In this document: positions 38,417-51,460 of the stretch, piece after piece
How the letters are laid out: each line of letters opens with the position of its first letter
Numbering within the stretch: the stretch's first letter is position 1
The notes under the pieces: model-generated
The model's input: the letters and a program-made list of their open reading frames with translations, nothing else
Told to the model about the DNA's origin: nothing
The model's database searches: none
From: Antedon mediterranea
Lineage: Eukaryota; Echinodermata; Crinoidea; Comatulida; Antedonidae
Direction of reading: 5' to 3'
Length of the DNA stretch: 64,000 nt
Assembly: GCF_964355755.1 (NCBI RefSeq)
Contig: NC_092670.1
Location: 27,517,795 to 27,581,794, forward strand
Made by a program: the position numbers and the translations under genes

Positions 38417-41400
38417 GTACAAATGCGATTTGAAGCTATTCTAAGCACTTTGGTGTTTTTATGTTAACAAGTTTTTTCGAAAATCACAAAATGGTCTAAA
38501 ACGTCTCCAAATGCGATTTGAAGCTATTCTGTACACTTTGCTGTTTTGTGTGAATAATTTTTGTCGAAATGCTCAAAATGGTCAAAAACGTTTTTAAATA
38601 CGATATTAAGCTATTTTGTGCTCTTTGATGTTTTTGTGTGAAAAGTTTTATCGAAATGCTCAAAATGGTCTAAAACGGTTTCTAATGTGATTTTAAGCAC
38701 TTTGATGTTTTTATGTTAACAACTTTTTTAGAAAATCACAAAATGGTCTAAAACGTCTCCAAATGCGATTTGAAGTAATTCTAAGCACTTTGGTGTTTTT
38801 ATGGTAACGAGTTTTTTTGAATATCACAAAATGGTCTAAAATGTCTCCAAATGCGATTTGAAGCTTTTCTAAGCACTTTAGTGTTTTTATGGTAACGAGT
38901 TATTTCGAAAATCACAAAATGGTCTAAAACGTCTCCAAATGCGATTTGAAGCTATTCTGTACACTTTGCTGTTTTGTGTGAATAATTTTTGTCAAAATGC
39001 TCAAAATGGTCAAAAACGTTTTTTAATACTATATTAAGCTATTTTGTGCTCTTTGATGTTTTTGTGTGAAAAGTTTTATCGAAATGCTCAAAATGGTCTA
39101 AAACGGTTTCTAATGTGATTTTAAGCACTTTGATGTTTTTATGTTAACAACTTTTTTAGAAAATTACAAAATGGTGGAAAACGTCTCCAAATGCGATTTG
39201 AAGCTATTCTAAGCACTTTGGTGTTTTTATGGTAACGAGTTTTTTTGAATATCACAAAATGGTCTAAAATGTCTCCAAATGCGATTTGAAGCTTTTCTAA
39301 GCACTTTGGTGTTTTTATGTTAACAAGTTTTTTCGAAAATCACAAAATGGTCTAAAACGTCTCCAAATGTGATTTGAAGCTATTCTAAACACTTTGGTGT
39401 TTTTATGTTAACAAGTTTTTTCGAAAATCACAAATTGGTCTAAAACGTCTCCAAATGCGATTTGAAGCTATTTTAAGCACTTTGGTGTTTTTGTGTAACC
39501 AAGTTTTTTCGAAAATCACAAAAGGGTCTAAAATGTCTCAAAAAGCGATTTGAAGCTATTCTGTACACTTTGATGTTTTTTTTATTAACAAGTTTTTTCG
39601 AAAGTCACAAAATGGTCTAAAACGTCTCCAAATGCGATTTGAAGCTATTCTAAGCACTTTGGTGTTTTTATGTTAACAAGTTTTTTCGAAAGTCACAAAA
39701 TGGTCTAAAACGTCTCCAAATGCGATTTGAAGCTTTTCTAAGCACTTTGGTGTTTTTATGTTAACAAGTTTTTTCGAAAATCACAAAATGGTCTAAAACG
39801 TCTCCAAATGCGATTTGAAGCTATTCTAAGCACTTTGGTGTTTTTATGTTAACAAGTTTTTTCGAAAATCACAAAATGGTGTAAAACGTCTCCAAATGCG
39901 ATTTTAAGCTATTCTAAGCAATTTGGTGTTTTTTTATGTTAACAAGTTTTTTCGAAAATCACAAAATGGTCTAAAACGTCTCCAAATGCGATTTGAAGCT
40001 ATTCTGTACACTTTGCTGTTTTGTGAGAATAATTTTTGTCGAAATGCTCAAAATGGTCAAAAACGTTTTTAAATACGATATTAAGCTATTTTGTGCTCTT
40101 TGATGTTTTTGTGTGAAAAGTTTTATCGAAATGCTCAAAATGGTCTAAAACGGTTTCTAATGTGATTTTAAGCACTTTGATGTTTTTATGTTAACAACTT
40201 TTTTAGAAAATTACAAAATGGTGTAAAACGTCTCCAAATGCGATTTGAAGCTATTCTAAGCAATTTCGTGTTTTAATGTTAACAAGTTTTTTCGAAAATC
40301 ACAAAATGGTCTAAAACGTCTCCAAATGCGATTTGAAATTATTCTGTACACTTTGCTGTTTTGTGAGAATAATTTTTGTCGAAATGCTCAAAATGGTCAA
40401 AAACGTTTTTAAATACGATATTAAGCTATTTTGTGCTCTTTGATGTTTTTGTGTGAAAAGTTTTATCGAAATGCTCAAAAGGGTCTAAAACGGTTTCTAA
40501 TGTGATTTTAAGCACTTTGATGTTTTTATGTTAACAACTTTTTTAGAAAATTACAAAATGGTGTAAAACGTCTCCAAATGCGATTTGAAGCTATTCTAAG
40601 CAATTTCGTGTTTTTATGTTAACAAGTTTTTTCGAAAATCACAAAATGGTCTAAAATGTCTCCAAATGCGATTTTAAGGTATTCTAAGCACTTTGGTGTT
40701 TTTATGTTAACAAGTTTTTTCGAAAATCACAAAATGGTCTAAAACGTCTACAAATGCGATTTGAAGCTATTCTAAGCACTTTGGTGTTTTTATGTTAACA
40801 AGTTTTTTCGAAAATCACAAAATGGTATAAAATGTCTCAAAATGCGATTTGAAGCTATTCTGTACACTTTGATGTTTTTATGTTAACAACTTTTTTAGAA
40901 AATAACAAAATTGTCTAAAACGTCTACAAATGCGATTTGAAGCTATTCTAAGCACTTTGGTGTTTTTATGTTAACAAGTTTTTTCGAAAATCACAAAATG
41001 GTATAAAACGTCTCCAAATGCGATTTGAAGATTTTCTAAGCACTTTGGTGTTTTTATGTTTACAAGTTTTTTCGAAAATCACAAAATGGTCTAAAACGTC
41101 TCCAAATGCGATTTTAAGGTATTCTAAGCACTTTGCTGTTTTTATGTTAACAAGTTTTTTCGAAAATCACAAAATGGTCTAAAACGTCTACAAATGCGAT
41201 TTGAAGCTATTCTAAGCAATTTGGTGTTTTTATGTTAACAAGTTTTTTCGAAAATCACAAAATGGTCGAAAATGTCACAAAATGCGATTTTAAGCTATTC
41301 TAAGCACTTTGTTGTTTTTATGTTAACAAGTTTTTTTCGAAAATCACAAAATGGTCTAAAACCTCTCCAAATGCGATTTGAAGCTATTCTGTACACTTTG

Positions 41401-42784
41401 CTGTTTTGTGTGAATAATTTTTGTCGAAATGCTCAAAATGGTCAAAAACGTTTTTAAATACGATATTAAGCTATTTTGTGCTCTTTGATGTTTTTGTGTG
41501 AAAAGATTTATCGAAATGCTCAAAATGGTCTAAAACGGTTTCTAATGTGATTTTAAGCACTTTGGTGTTTTTATGTTAACAAGTTTTTTCGAAAATCACA
41601 AAATGGTCTAAAACGTCTCCAAATGTGATTTGAAGCTATTCTAAACACTTTGGTGTTTTTATGTTAACAAGTTTTTTCGAAAATCACAAATTGGTCTAAA
41701 ACGTCTCCAAATGCGATTTGAAGCTATTTTAAGCACTTTGGTGTTTTTGTGTAACCAAGTTTTTTCGAAAATCACAAAAGGGTCTAAAATGTCTCAAAAT
41801 GCGATTTGAAGCTATTCTGTACACTTTGATGTTTTTTTGTTAACAAGTTTTTTCGAAAGTCACAAAATGGTCTAAAACGTCTCCAAATGCGATTTGAAGC
41901 TATTCTAAGCACTTTGCTGTTTTGTGTGAATAATTTTTGTCGAAATGCTCAAAATGGTCAAAAACGTTTTTAAATACGATATTAAGCTATTTTGTGCTCT
42001 TTGATGTTTTTGTGTGAAAAGTTTTATCGAAATGCTCAAAATGGTCTAAAACGGTTTCTAATGTGATTTTAAGCACTTTGATGTTTTTATGTTAACAACT
42101 TTTTTAGAAAATCACAAAATGGTCAAAAACGTCTCCAAATGCGATTTGAAGCAATTCTAAGCACTTTGGTGTTTTTATGGTAACGAGTTTTTTTGAATAT
42201 CACAAAATGGTCTAAAACGTCTCCAAATGCGATTTGAAGATTTTCTAAGCACTTTGGTGTTTTTATGTTTACAAGTTTTTTCGAAAATCACAAAATGGTC
42301 CAAAACGTCTCCAAATGCGATTTGAAGCTTTTCTGTACACTTTGCTGTTTTGTGTGAATAATTTTGTCAAAATGCTCAAAATGGTCAAAAACGTTTTTAA
42401 ATACTATATTAAGCTATTTTGTGTTCTTTGATGTTTTTGTGTGAAAAGTTTTATCGAAATGCTCAAAATGGTCTAAAACGGTTTCTAATGAAATGATTTT
42501 AAGAACTTTGATGTTTTTATGTTAACAACTTTTTTAGAAAATCACAAAATGGTCTAAAACGTCTCCAAATGCGATTTGAAGCAATTCTAAGCACTTTGGT
42601 GTTTTTATGTTAACAAGTTTTTTCGAAAATCACAAAATGGTATAAAACCTCTCCAAATGCGATTTTAAGGTATTCTAAGCACTTTGGTGTTTTTATGGTA
42701 ACAAGTTATTTCGAAAATCACAAAATGGTCTAAAACGTCTCCAAATGCGATTTGAAGCTATTCTGTACACTTTGCTGTTTTGTG

Positions 42785-42875
42785 TGAATAATTTTTGTCA
42801 AAATGCTCAAAATGGTATAAAACGTCTCCAAATGCGATTTTAAGCTATTCTAAGCAATTTGGTGTTATTATGTTA
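42785..42875 (+). repeat. Hybrid B/A monomer
   Basis: The left half is B2 (gtgtgaataatttttgtc, aaaatgctcaaaatgg) and the right half is A (tataaaacgtctcc, atgcgattttaagc). No C follows. It is shared with the second 7245-bp copy near 50030-50120. The join lies in aaaatgg, common to all classes. Confidence 0.83.
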
Positions 42876-43597
42876 ACAAGTTTTTTCGAAAATCACAAAT
42901 TGGTCTAAAACGTCTCCAAATGCGATTTGAAGCTATTTTAAGCACTTTGGTGTTTTTGTGTAACCAAGTTTTTTCGAAAATCACAAAAGGGTCTAAAATG
43001 TCTCAAAATGCGATTTGAAGCTATTCTGTACACTTTGATGTTTTTTTGTTAACAAGTTTTTTCGAAAGTCACAAAATGGTCTAAAACGTCTCCAAATGCG
43101 ATTTGAAGCTATTCTAAACACTTTGGTGTTTTTATGTTAACAAGTTTTTTCGAAAATCACAAAATGGTGTAAAACGTCTCCAAATGCGATTTGAAGGTAT
43201 TCTAAGCACTTTGGTGTTTTTATGTTAACAAGTTTTTTCGAAAATCACAAAATGGTGTAAAACTTCTCCAAATACGATTTTAAGCTATTCTAAGCAATTT
43301 GGTGTTTTTATGTTAACAAGTTTTTTCGAAAATCACAAAATGGTCTAAAACGTCTCCAAATGCGATTTGAAGTTATTCTGTACACTTTGCTGTTTTGTGA
43401 GAATAATTTTTGTCGAAATGCTCAAAATGGTCAAAAACGTTTTTAAATACGATATTAAGCTATTTTGTGCTCTTTGATGTTTTTGTGTGAAAAGTTTTAT
43501 CGAAATGCTCAAAATGGTCTAAAACGGTTTCTAATGTGATTTTAAGCACTTTGATGTTTTTATGTTAACAACTTTTTTAGAAAATTACAAAATGGTG

Positions 43598-44883
43598 TAA
43601 AACGTCTCCAAATGCGATTTGAAGCTATTCTAAGCAATTTGGTGTTTTTATGTTAACAAGTTTTTTCGAAATTCACAAAAGTCTCCAAATGCGATTTGAA
43701 GCTATTCTAAGCACTTTTGTGTTTTTATGTTAACAAGTTTTTTCGAAAATCACAAAATGGTCTAAAACGTCTACAAATGCGATTTGAAGCTATTCTAAGC
43801 ACTTTGGTGTTTTTATGTTAACAAGTTTTTTTCGAAAATCACAAAATGGTATAAAACGTCTCCAAATGCGATTTGAAGATTTTCTAAGCACTTTGGTGTT
43901 TTTATGTTTACAAGTTTTTTCGAAAATCACAAAATGGTCTAAAACGTCTCCAAATGCGATTTGAAGCTATTCTGTACACTTTGCTGTTTTGTTTGAATAA
44001 TTTTTGTCAAAATGCTCAAAATGGTCAAAAACGTTTTTAAATACTATATTAAGCTATTTTGTGTTCTTTGATGTTTTTGTGTGAAAAGTTTTATCGAAAT
44101 GCTCAAAATGGTCTAAAACGGTTTCTAATGTGATTTTAAGCACTTTGATGTTTTTATGTTAACAACTTTTTTAGAAAATCACAAAATGGTCTAAAACGTC
44201 TCCAAATGCGATTTGAAGCAATTCTAAGCACTTTGGTGTTTTTATGTTAACAAGTTTTTTCGAAAATCACAAAATGGTATAAAACGTCTCCAAATGCGAT
44301 TTTAAGGTATTCTAAGCACTTTGGTGTTTTTATGTTAACAAGTTTTTTCGAAAATCACAAAATGGTCTAAAACGTCTACAAATGCGATTTGAAGCTATTC
44401 TAAGCACTTTGGTGTTTTTATGTTAACAAGTTTTTTCGAAAATCACAAAATGGTCTAAAACGTCTCCAAATGCGATTTGAAGCTATTCTGTACACTTTGC
44501 TGTTTTGTGTGAATAATTTTTGTCGAAATGCTCAAAATGGTCAAAAACGTTTTTAAATACGATATTAAGCTATTTTGTGCTCTTTGATGTTTTTGTGTGA
44601 AAAGTTTTATCGAAATGCTCAAAATGGTCTAAAACGGTTTCTAATGTGATTTTAAGCACTTTGATGTTTTTATGTTAACAACTTTTTTAGAAAATCACAA
44701 AATGGTCTAAAACGTCTCCAAATGCGATTTGAAGTAATTCTAAGCACTTTGGTGTTTTTATGGTAACGAGTTTTTTTGAATATCACAAAATGGTCTAAAA
44801 TGTCTCCAAATGCGATTTGAAGCTTTTCTAAGCACTTTAGTGTTTTTATGGTAACGAGTTATTTCGAAAATCACAAAATGGTC
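43598..44883 (+). repeat. 1286-bp tandem duplicate, copy 1
   Basis: Length 1286 is 1296 (2x252 + 9x88) minus an 11-bp deletion plus one T. The deletion is in the monomer at 43674-43686, where cacaaaagtctcc replaces cacaaaatggtctaaaac followed by gtctcc, giving a 77-bp copy. The extra T is near 43829 (T7). It contains two B-C pairs. Confidence 0.83.
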
Positions 44884-46169
44884 TAAAACGTCTCCAAATG
44901 CGATTTGAAGCTATTCTAAGCAATTTGGTGTTTTTATGTTAACAAGTTTTTTCGAAATTCACAAAAGTCTCCAAATGCGATTTGAAGCTATTCTAAGCAC
45001 TTTTGTGTTTTTATGTTAACAAGTTTTTTCGAAAATCACAAAATGGTCTAAAACGTCTACAAATGCGATTTGAAGCTATTCTAAGCACTTTGGTGTTTTT
45101 ATGTTAACAAGTTTTTTTCGAAAATCACAAAATGGTATAAAACGTCTCCAAATGCGATTTGAAGATTTTCTAAGCACTTTGGTGTTTTTATGTTTACAAG
45201 TTTTTTCGAAAATCACAAAATGGTCTAAAACGTCTCCAAATGCGATTTGAAGCTATTCTGTACACTTTGCTGTTTTGTTTGAATAATTTTTGTCAAAATG
45301 CTCAAAATGGTCAAAAACGTTTTTAAATACTATATTAAGCTATTTTGTGTTCTTTGATGTTTTTGTGTGAAAAGTTTTATCGAAATGCTCAAAATGGTCT
45401 AAAACGGTTTCTAATGTGATTTTAAGCACTTTGATGTTTTTATGTTAACAACTTTTTTAGAAAATCACAAAATGGTCTAAAACGTCTCCAAATGCGATTT
45501 GAAGCAATTCTAAGCACTTTGGTGTTTTTATGTTAACAAGTTTTTTCGAAAATCACAAAATGGTATAAAACGTCTCCAAATGCGATTTTAAGGTATTCTA
45601 AGCACTTTGGTGTTTTTATGTTAACAAGTTTTTTCGAAAATCACAAAATGGTCTAAAACGTCTACAAATGCGATTTGAAGCTATTCTAAGCACTTTGGTG
45701 TTTTTATGTTAACAAGTTTTTTCGAAAATCACAAAATGGTCTAAAACGTCTCCAAATGCGATTTGAAGCTATTCTGTACACTTTGCTGTTTTGTGTGAAT
45801 AATTTTTGTCGAAATGCTCAAAATGGTCAAAAACGTTTTTAAATACGATATTAAGCTATTTTGTGCTCTTTGATGTTTTTGTGTGAAAAGTTTTATCGAA
45901 ATGCTCAAAATGGTCTAAAACGGTTTCTAATGTGATTTTAAGCACTTTGATGTTTTTATGTTAACAACTTTTTTAGAAAATCACAAAATGGTCTAAAACG
46001 TCTCCAAATGCGATTTGAAGTAATTCTAAGCACTTTGGTGTTTTTATGGTAACGAGTTTTTTTGAATATCACAAAATGGTCTAAAATGTCTCCAAATGCG
46101 ATTTGAAGCTTTTCTAAGCACTTTAGTGTTTTTATGGTAACGAGTTATTTCGAAAATCACAAAATGGTC
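44884..46169 (+). repeat. 1286-bp tandem duplicate, copy 2
   Basis: It repeats the 11-bp-deleted monomer (44955-44970) and the T7 run (about 45115). The same deleted monomer occurs once more near 50917-50930, in the second 7245-bp copy, which has only one version. The duplication is therefore younger than, or was removed after, the 7245-bp event. Confidence 0.83.
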
Positions 46170-49100
46170 TAAAACGTCTCCAAATGCGATTTGAAGCTAT
46201 TCTGTACACTTTGCTGTTTTGTGTGAATAATTTTTGTCAAAATGCTCAAAATGGTCAAAAACGTTTTTTAATACTATATTAAGCTATTTTGTGCTCTTTG
46301 ATGTTTTTGTGTGAAAAGTTTTATCGAAATGCTCAAAATGGTCTAAAACGGTTTCTAATGTGATTTTAAGCACTTTGATGTTTTTATGTTAACAACTTTT
46401 TTAGAAAATTACAAAATGGTGGAAAACGTCTCCAAATGCGATTTGAAGCTATTCTAAGCACTTTGGTGTTTTTATGGTAACGAGTTTTTTTGAATATCAC
46501 AAAATGGTCTAAAATGTCTCCAAATGCGATTTGAAGCTTTTCTAAGCACTTTGGTGTTTTTATGTTAACAAGTTTTTTCGAAAATCACAAAATGGTCTAA
46601 AACGTCTCCAAATGTGATTTGAAGCTATTCTAAACACTTTGGTGTTTTTATGTTAACAAGTTTTTTCGAAAATCACAAATTGGTCTAAAACGTCTCCAAA
46701 TGCGATTTGAAGCTATTTTAAGCACTTTGGTGTTTTTGTGTAACCAAGTTTTTTCGAAAATCACAAAAGGGTCTAAAATGTCTCAAAAAGCGATTTGAAG
46801 CTATTCTGTACACTTTGATGTTTTTTTTATTAACAAGTTTTTTCGAAAGTCACAAAATGGTCTAAAACGTCTCCAAATGCGATTTGAAGCTATTCTAAGC
46901 ACTTTGGTGTTTTTATGTTAACAAGTTTTTTCGAAAGTCACAAAATGGTCTAAAACGTCTCCAAATGCGATTTGAAGCTATTCTAAGCACTTTGGTGTTT
47001 TTATGTTAACAAGTTTTTTCGAAAATCACAAAATGGTCTAAAACGTCTCCAAATGCGATTTGAAGCTATTCTAAGCACTTTGGTGTTTTTATGTTAACAA
47101 GTTTTTTCGAAAATCACAAAATGGTGTAAAACGTCTCCAAATGCGATTTTAAGCTATTCTAAGCAATTTGGTGTTTTTTTATGTTAACAAGTTTTTTCGA
47201 AAATCACAAAATGGTCTAAAACGTCTCCAAATGCGATTTGAAGCTATTCTGTACACTTTGCTGTTTTGTGAGAATAATTTTTGTCGAAATGCTCAAAATG
47301 GTCAAAAACGTTTTTAAATACGATATTAAGCTATTTTGTGCTCTTTGATGTTTTTGTGTGAAAAGTTTTATCGAAATGCTCAAAATGGTCTAAAACGGTT
47401 TCTAATGTGATTTTAAGCACTTTGATGTTTTTATGTTAACAACTTTTTTAGAAAATTACAAAATGGTGTAAAACGTCTCCAAATGCGATTTGAAGCTATT
47501 CTAAGCAATTTCGTGTTTTTATGTTAACAAGTTTTTTCGAAAATCACAAAATGGTCTAAAACGTCTCCAAATGCGATTTGAAATTATTCTGTACACTTTG
47601 CTGTTTTGTGAGAATAATTTTTGTCGAAATGCTCAAAATGGTCAAAAACGTTTTTAAATACGATATTAAGCTATTTTGTGCTCTTTGATGTTTTTGTGTG
47701 AAAAGTTTTATCGAAATGCTCAAAAGGGTCTAAAACGGTTTCTAATGTGATTTTAAGCACTTTGATGTTTTTATGTTAACAACTTTTTTAGAAAATTACA
47801 AAATGGTGTAAAACGTCTCCAAATGCGATTTGAAGCTATTCTAAGCAATTTCGTGTTTTTATGTTAACAAGTTTTTTCGAAAATCACAAAATGGTCTAAA
47901 ATGTCTCCAAATGCGATTTTAAGGTATTCTAAGCACTTTGGTGTTTTTATGTTAACAAGTTTTTTCGAAAATCACAAAATGGTCTAAAACGTCTACAAAT
48001 GCGATTTGAAGCTATTCTAAGCACTTTGGTGTTTTTATGTTAACAAGTTTTTTCGAAAATCACAAAATGGTATAAAATGTCTCAAAATGCGATTTGAAGC
48101 TATTCTGTACACTTTGATGTTTTTATGTTAACAACTTTTTTAGAAAATAACAAAATTGTCTAAAACGTCTACAAATGCGATTTGAAGCTATTCTAAGCAC
48201 TTTGGTGTTTTTATGTTAACAAGTTTTTTCGAAAATCACAAAATGGTATAAAACGTCTCCAAATGCGATTTGAAGATTTTCTAAGCACTTTGGTGTTTTT
48301 ATGTTTACAAGTTTTTTCGAAAATCACAAAATGGTCTAAAACGTCTCCAAATGCGATTTTAAGGTATTCTAAGCACTTTGCTGTTTTTATGTTAACAAGT
48401 TTTTTCGAAAATCACAAAATGGTCTAAAACGTCTACAAATGCGATTTGAAGCTATTCTAAGCAATTTGGTGTTTTTATGTTAACAAGTTTTTTCGAAAAT
48501 CACAAAATGGTCGAAAATGTCACAAAATGCGATTTTAAGCTATTCTAAGCACTTTGTTGTTTTTATGTTAACAAGTTTTTTTCGAAAATCACAAAATGGT
48601 CTAAAACATCTCCAAATGCGATTTGAAGCTATTCTGTACACTTTGCTGTTTTGTGTGAATAATTTTTGTCGAAATGCTCAAAATGGTCAAAAACGTTTTT
48701 AAATACGATATTAAGCTATTTTGTGCTCTTTGATGTTTTTGTGTGAAAAGATTTATCGAAATGCTCAAAATGGTCTAAAACGGTTTCTAATGTGATTTTA
48801 AGCACTTTGGTGTTTTTATGTTAACAAGTTTTTTCGAAAATCACAAAATGGTCTAAAACGTCTCCAAATGTGATTTGAAGCTATTCTAAACACTTTGGTG
48901 TTTTTATGTTAACAAGTTTTTTCGAAAATCACAAATTGGTCTAAAACGTCTCCAAATGCGATTTGAAGCTATTTTAAGCACTTTGGTGTTTTTGTGTAAC
49001 CAAGTTTTTTCGAAAATCACAAAAGGGTCTAAAATGTCTCAAAATGCGATTTGAAGCTATTCTGTACACTTTGATGTTTTTTTGTTAACAAGTTTTTTCG

Positions 49101-51460
49101 AAAGTCACAAAATGGTCTAAAACGTCTCCAAATGCGATTTGAAGCTATTCTAAGCACTTTGCTGTTTTGTGTGAATAATTTTTGTCGAAATGCTCAAAAT
49201 GGTCAAAAACGTTTTTAAATACGATATTAAGCTATTTTGTGCTCTTTGATGTTTTTGTGTGAAAAGTTTTATCGAAATGCTCAAAATGGTCTAAAACGGT
49301 TTCTAATGTGATTTTAAGCACTTTGATGTTTTTATGTTAACAACTTTTTTAGAAAATCACAAAATGGTCAAAAACGTCTCCAAATGCGATTTGAAGCAAT
49401 TCTAAGCACTTTGGTGTTTTTATGGTAACGAGTTTTTTTGAATATCACAAAATGGTCTAAAACGTCTCCAAATGCGATTTGAAGATTTTCTAAGCACTTT
49501 GGTGTTTTTATGTTTACAAGTTTTTTCGAAAATCACAAAATGGTCCAAAACGTCTCCAAATGCGATTTGAAGCTTTTCTGTACACTTTGCTGTTTTGTGT
49601 GAATAATTTTGTCAAAATGCTCAAAATGGTCAAAAACGTTTTTAAATACTATATTAAGCTATTTTGTGTTCTTTGATGTTTTTGTGTGAAAAGTTTTATC
49701 GAAATGCTCAAAATGGTCTAAAACGGTTTCTAATGAAATGATTTTAAGAACTTTGATGTTTTTATGTTAACAACTTTTTTAGAAAATCACAAAATGGTCT
49801 AAAACGTCTCCAAATGCGATTTGAAGCAATTCTAAGCACTTTGGTGTTTTTATGTTAACAAGTTTTTTCGAAAATCACAAAATGGTATAAAACCTCTCCA
49901 AATGCGATTTTAAGGTATTCTAAGCACTTTGGTGTTTTTATGGTAACAAGTTATTTCGAAAATCACAAAATGGTCTAAAACGTCTCCAAATGCGATTTGA
50001 AGCTATTCTGTACACTTTGCTGTTTTGTGTGAATAATTTTTGTCAAAATGCTCAAAATGGTATAAAACGTCTCCAAATGCGATTTTAAGCTATTCTAAGC
50101 AATTTGGTGTTATTATGTTAACAAGTTTTTTCGAAAATCACAAATTGGTCTAAAACGTCTCCAAATGCGATTTGAAGCTATTTTAAGCACTTTGGTGTTT
50201 TTGTGTAACCAAGTTTTTTCGAAAATCACAAAAGGGTCTAAAATGTCTCAAAATGCGATTTGAAGCTATTCTGTACACTTTGATGTTTTTTTGTTAACAA
50301 GTTTTTTCGAAAGTCACAAAATGGTCTAAAACGTCTCCAAATGCGATTTGAAGCTATTCTAAGCACTTTGGTGTTTTTATGTTAACAAGTTTTTTCGAAA
50401 ATCACAAAATGGTGTAAAACGTCTCCAAATGCGATTTGAAGGTATTCTAAGCACTTTGGTGTTTTTATGTTAACAAGTTTTTTCGAAAATCACAAAATGG
50501 TGTAAAACTTCTCCAAATACGATTTTAAGCTATTCTAAGCAATTTGGTGTTTTTATGTTAACAAGTTTTTTCGAAAATCACAAAATGGTCTAAAACGTCT
50601 CCAAATGCGATTTGAAGTTATTCTGTACACTTTGCTGTTTTGTGAGAATAATTTTTGTCGAAATGCTCAAAATGGTCAAAAACGTTTTTAAATACGATAT
50701 TAAGCTATTTTGTGCTCTTTGATGTTTTTGTGTGAAAAGTTTTATCGAAATGCTCAAAATGGTCTAAAACGGTTTCTAATGTGATTTTAAGCACTTTGAT
50801 GTTTTTATGTTAACAACTTTTTTAGAAAATTACAAAATGGTGTAAAACGTCTCCAAATGCGATTTGAAGCTATTCTAAGCAATTTGGTGTTTTTATGTTA
50901 ACAAGTTTTTTCGAAATTCACAAAAGTCTCCAAATGCGATTTGAAGCTATTCTAAGCACTTTTGTGTTTTTATGTTAACAAGTTTTTTCGAAAATCACAA
51001 AATGGTCTAAAACGTCTACAAATGCGATTTGAAGCTATTCTAAGCACTTTGGTGTTTTTATGTTAACAAGTTTTTTTCGAAAATCACAAAATGGTATAAA
51101 ACGTCTCCAAATGCGATTTGAAGATTTTCTAAGCACTTTGGTGTTTTTATGTTTACAAGTTTTTTCGAAAATCACAAAATGGTCTAAAACGTCTCCAAAT
51201 GCGATTTGAAGCTATTCTGTACACTTTGCTGTTTTGTTTGAATAATTTTTGTCAAAATGCTCAAAATGGTCAAAAACGTTTTTAAATACTATATTAAGCT
51301 ATTTTGTGTTCTTTGATGTTTTTGTGTGAAAAGTTTTATCGAAATGCTCAAAATGGTCTAAAACGGTTTCTAATGTGATTTTAAGCACTTTGATGTTTTT
51401 ATGTTAACAACTTTTTTAGAAAATCACAAAATGGTCTAAAACGTCTCCAAATGCGATTTG
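45662..51460 (+). repeat. 7245-bp repeat unit, copy 2 (partial)
   Basis: Matches copy 1 for about 5.8 kb with roughly one visible difference per kb, for example aaaacatctcc near 48605 against aaaacctctcc near 41360. Near 51460 it switches to gaagtaattc and restarts the unit in the register of 38773 and 46018. Offset from 46021 to the restart is 5443, so the third unit start follows after a shortened copy. Confidence 0.85.

Larger units (their letters stand above)
38417..45661 (+). repeat. 7245-bp repeat unit, copy 1
   Basis: A constant offset of 7245 links it with the next copy through many tags: a tgatgtttttttt-attaac form (39571), an aaaacgttttttaatac B2 form (39015), ggtggaaaacg (39174), gaaattattctg (40335) and gtcgaaaatgtcac (41263). 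The few differences seen include gttttaatg near 40272 and gaagctttt near 39730. It contains a 1286-bp internal duplication that the second copy does not have in the same form. Confidence 0.87.

Noticed and set aside
20346-51460. Assembly artefact as the explanation for the near-identical long copies
   Set aside because: Copies have private base changes (21145, 22788, 25417) and nested, shifted boundaries, which a simple mis-join would not give. It cannot be fully excluded without read coverage.
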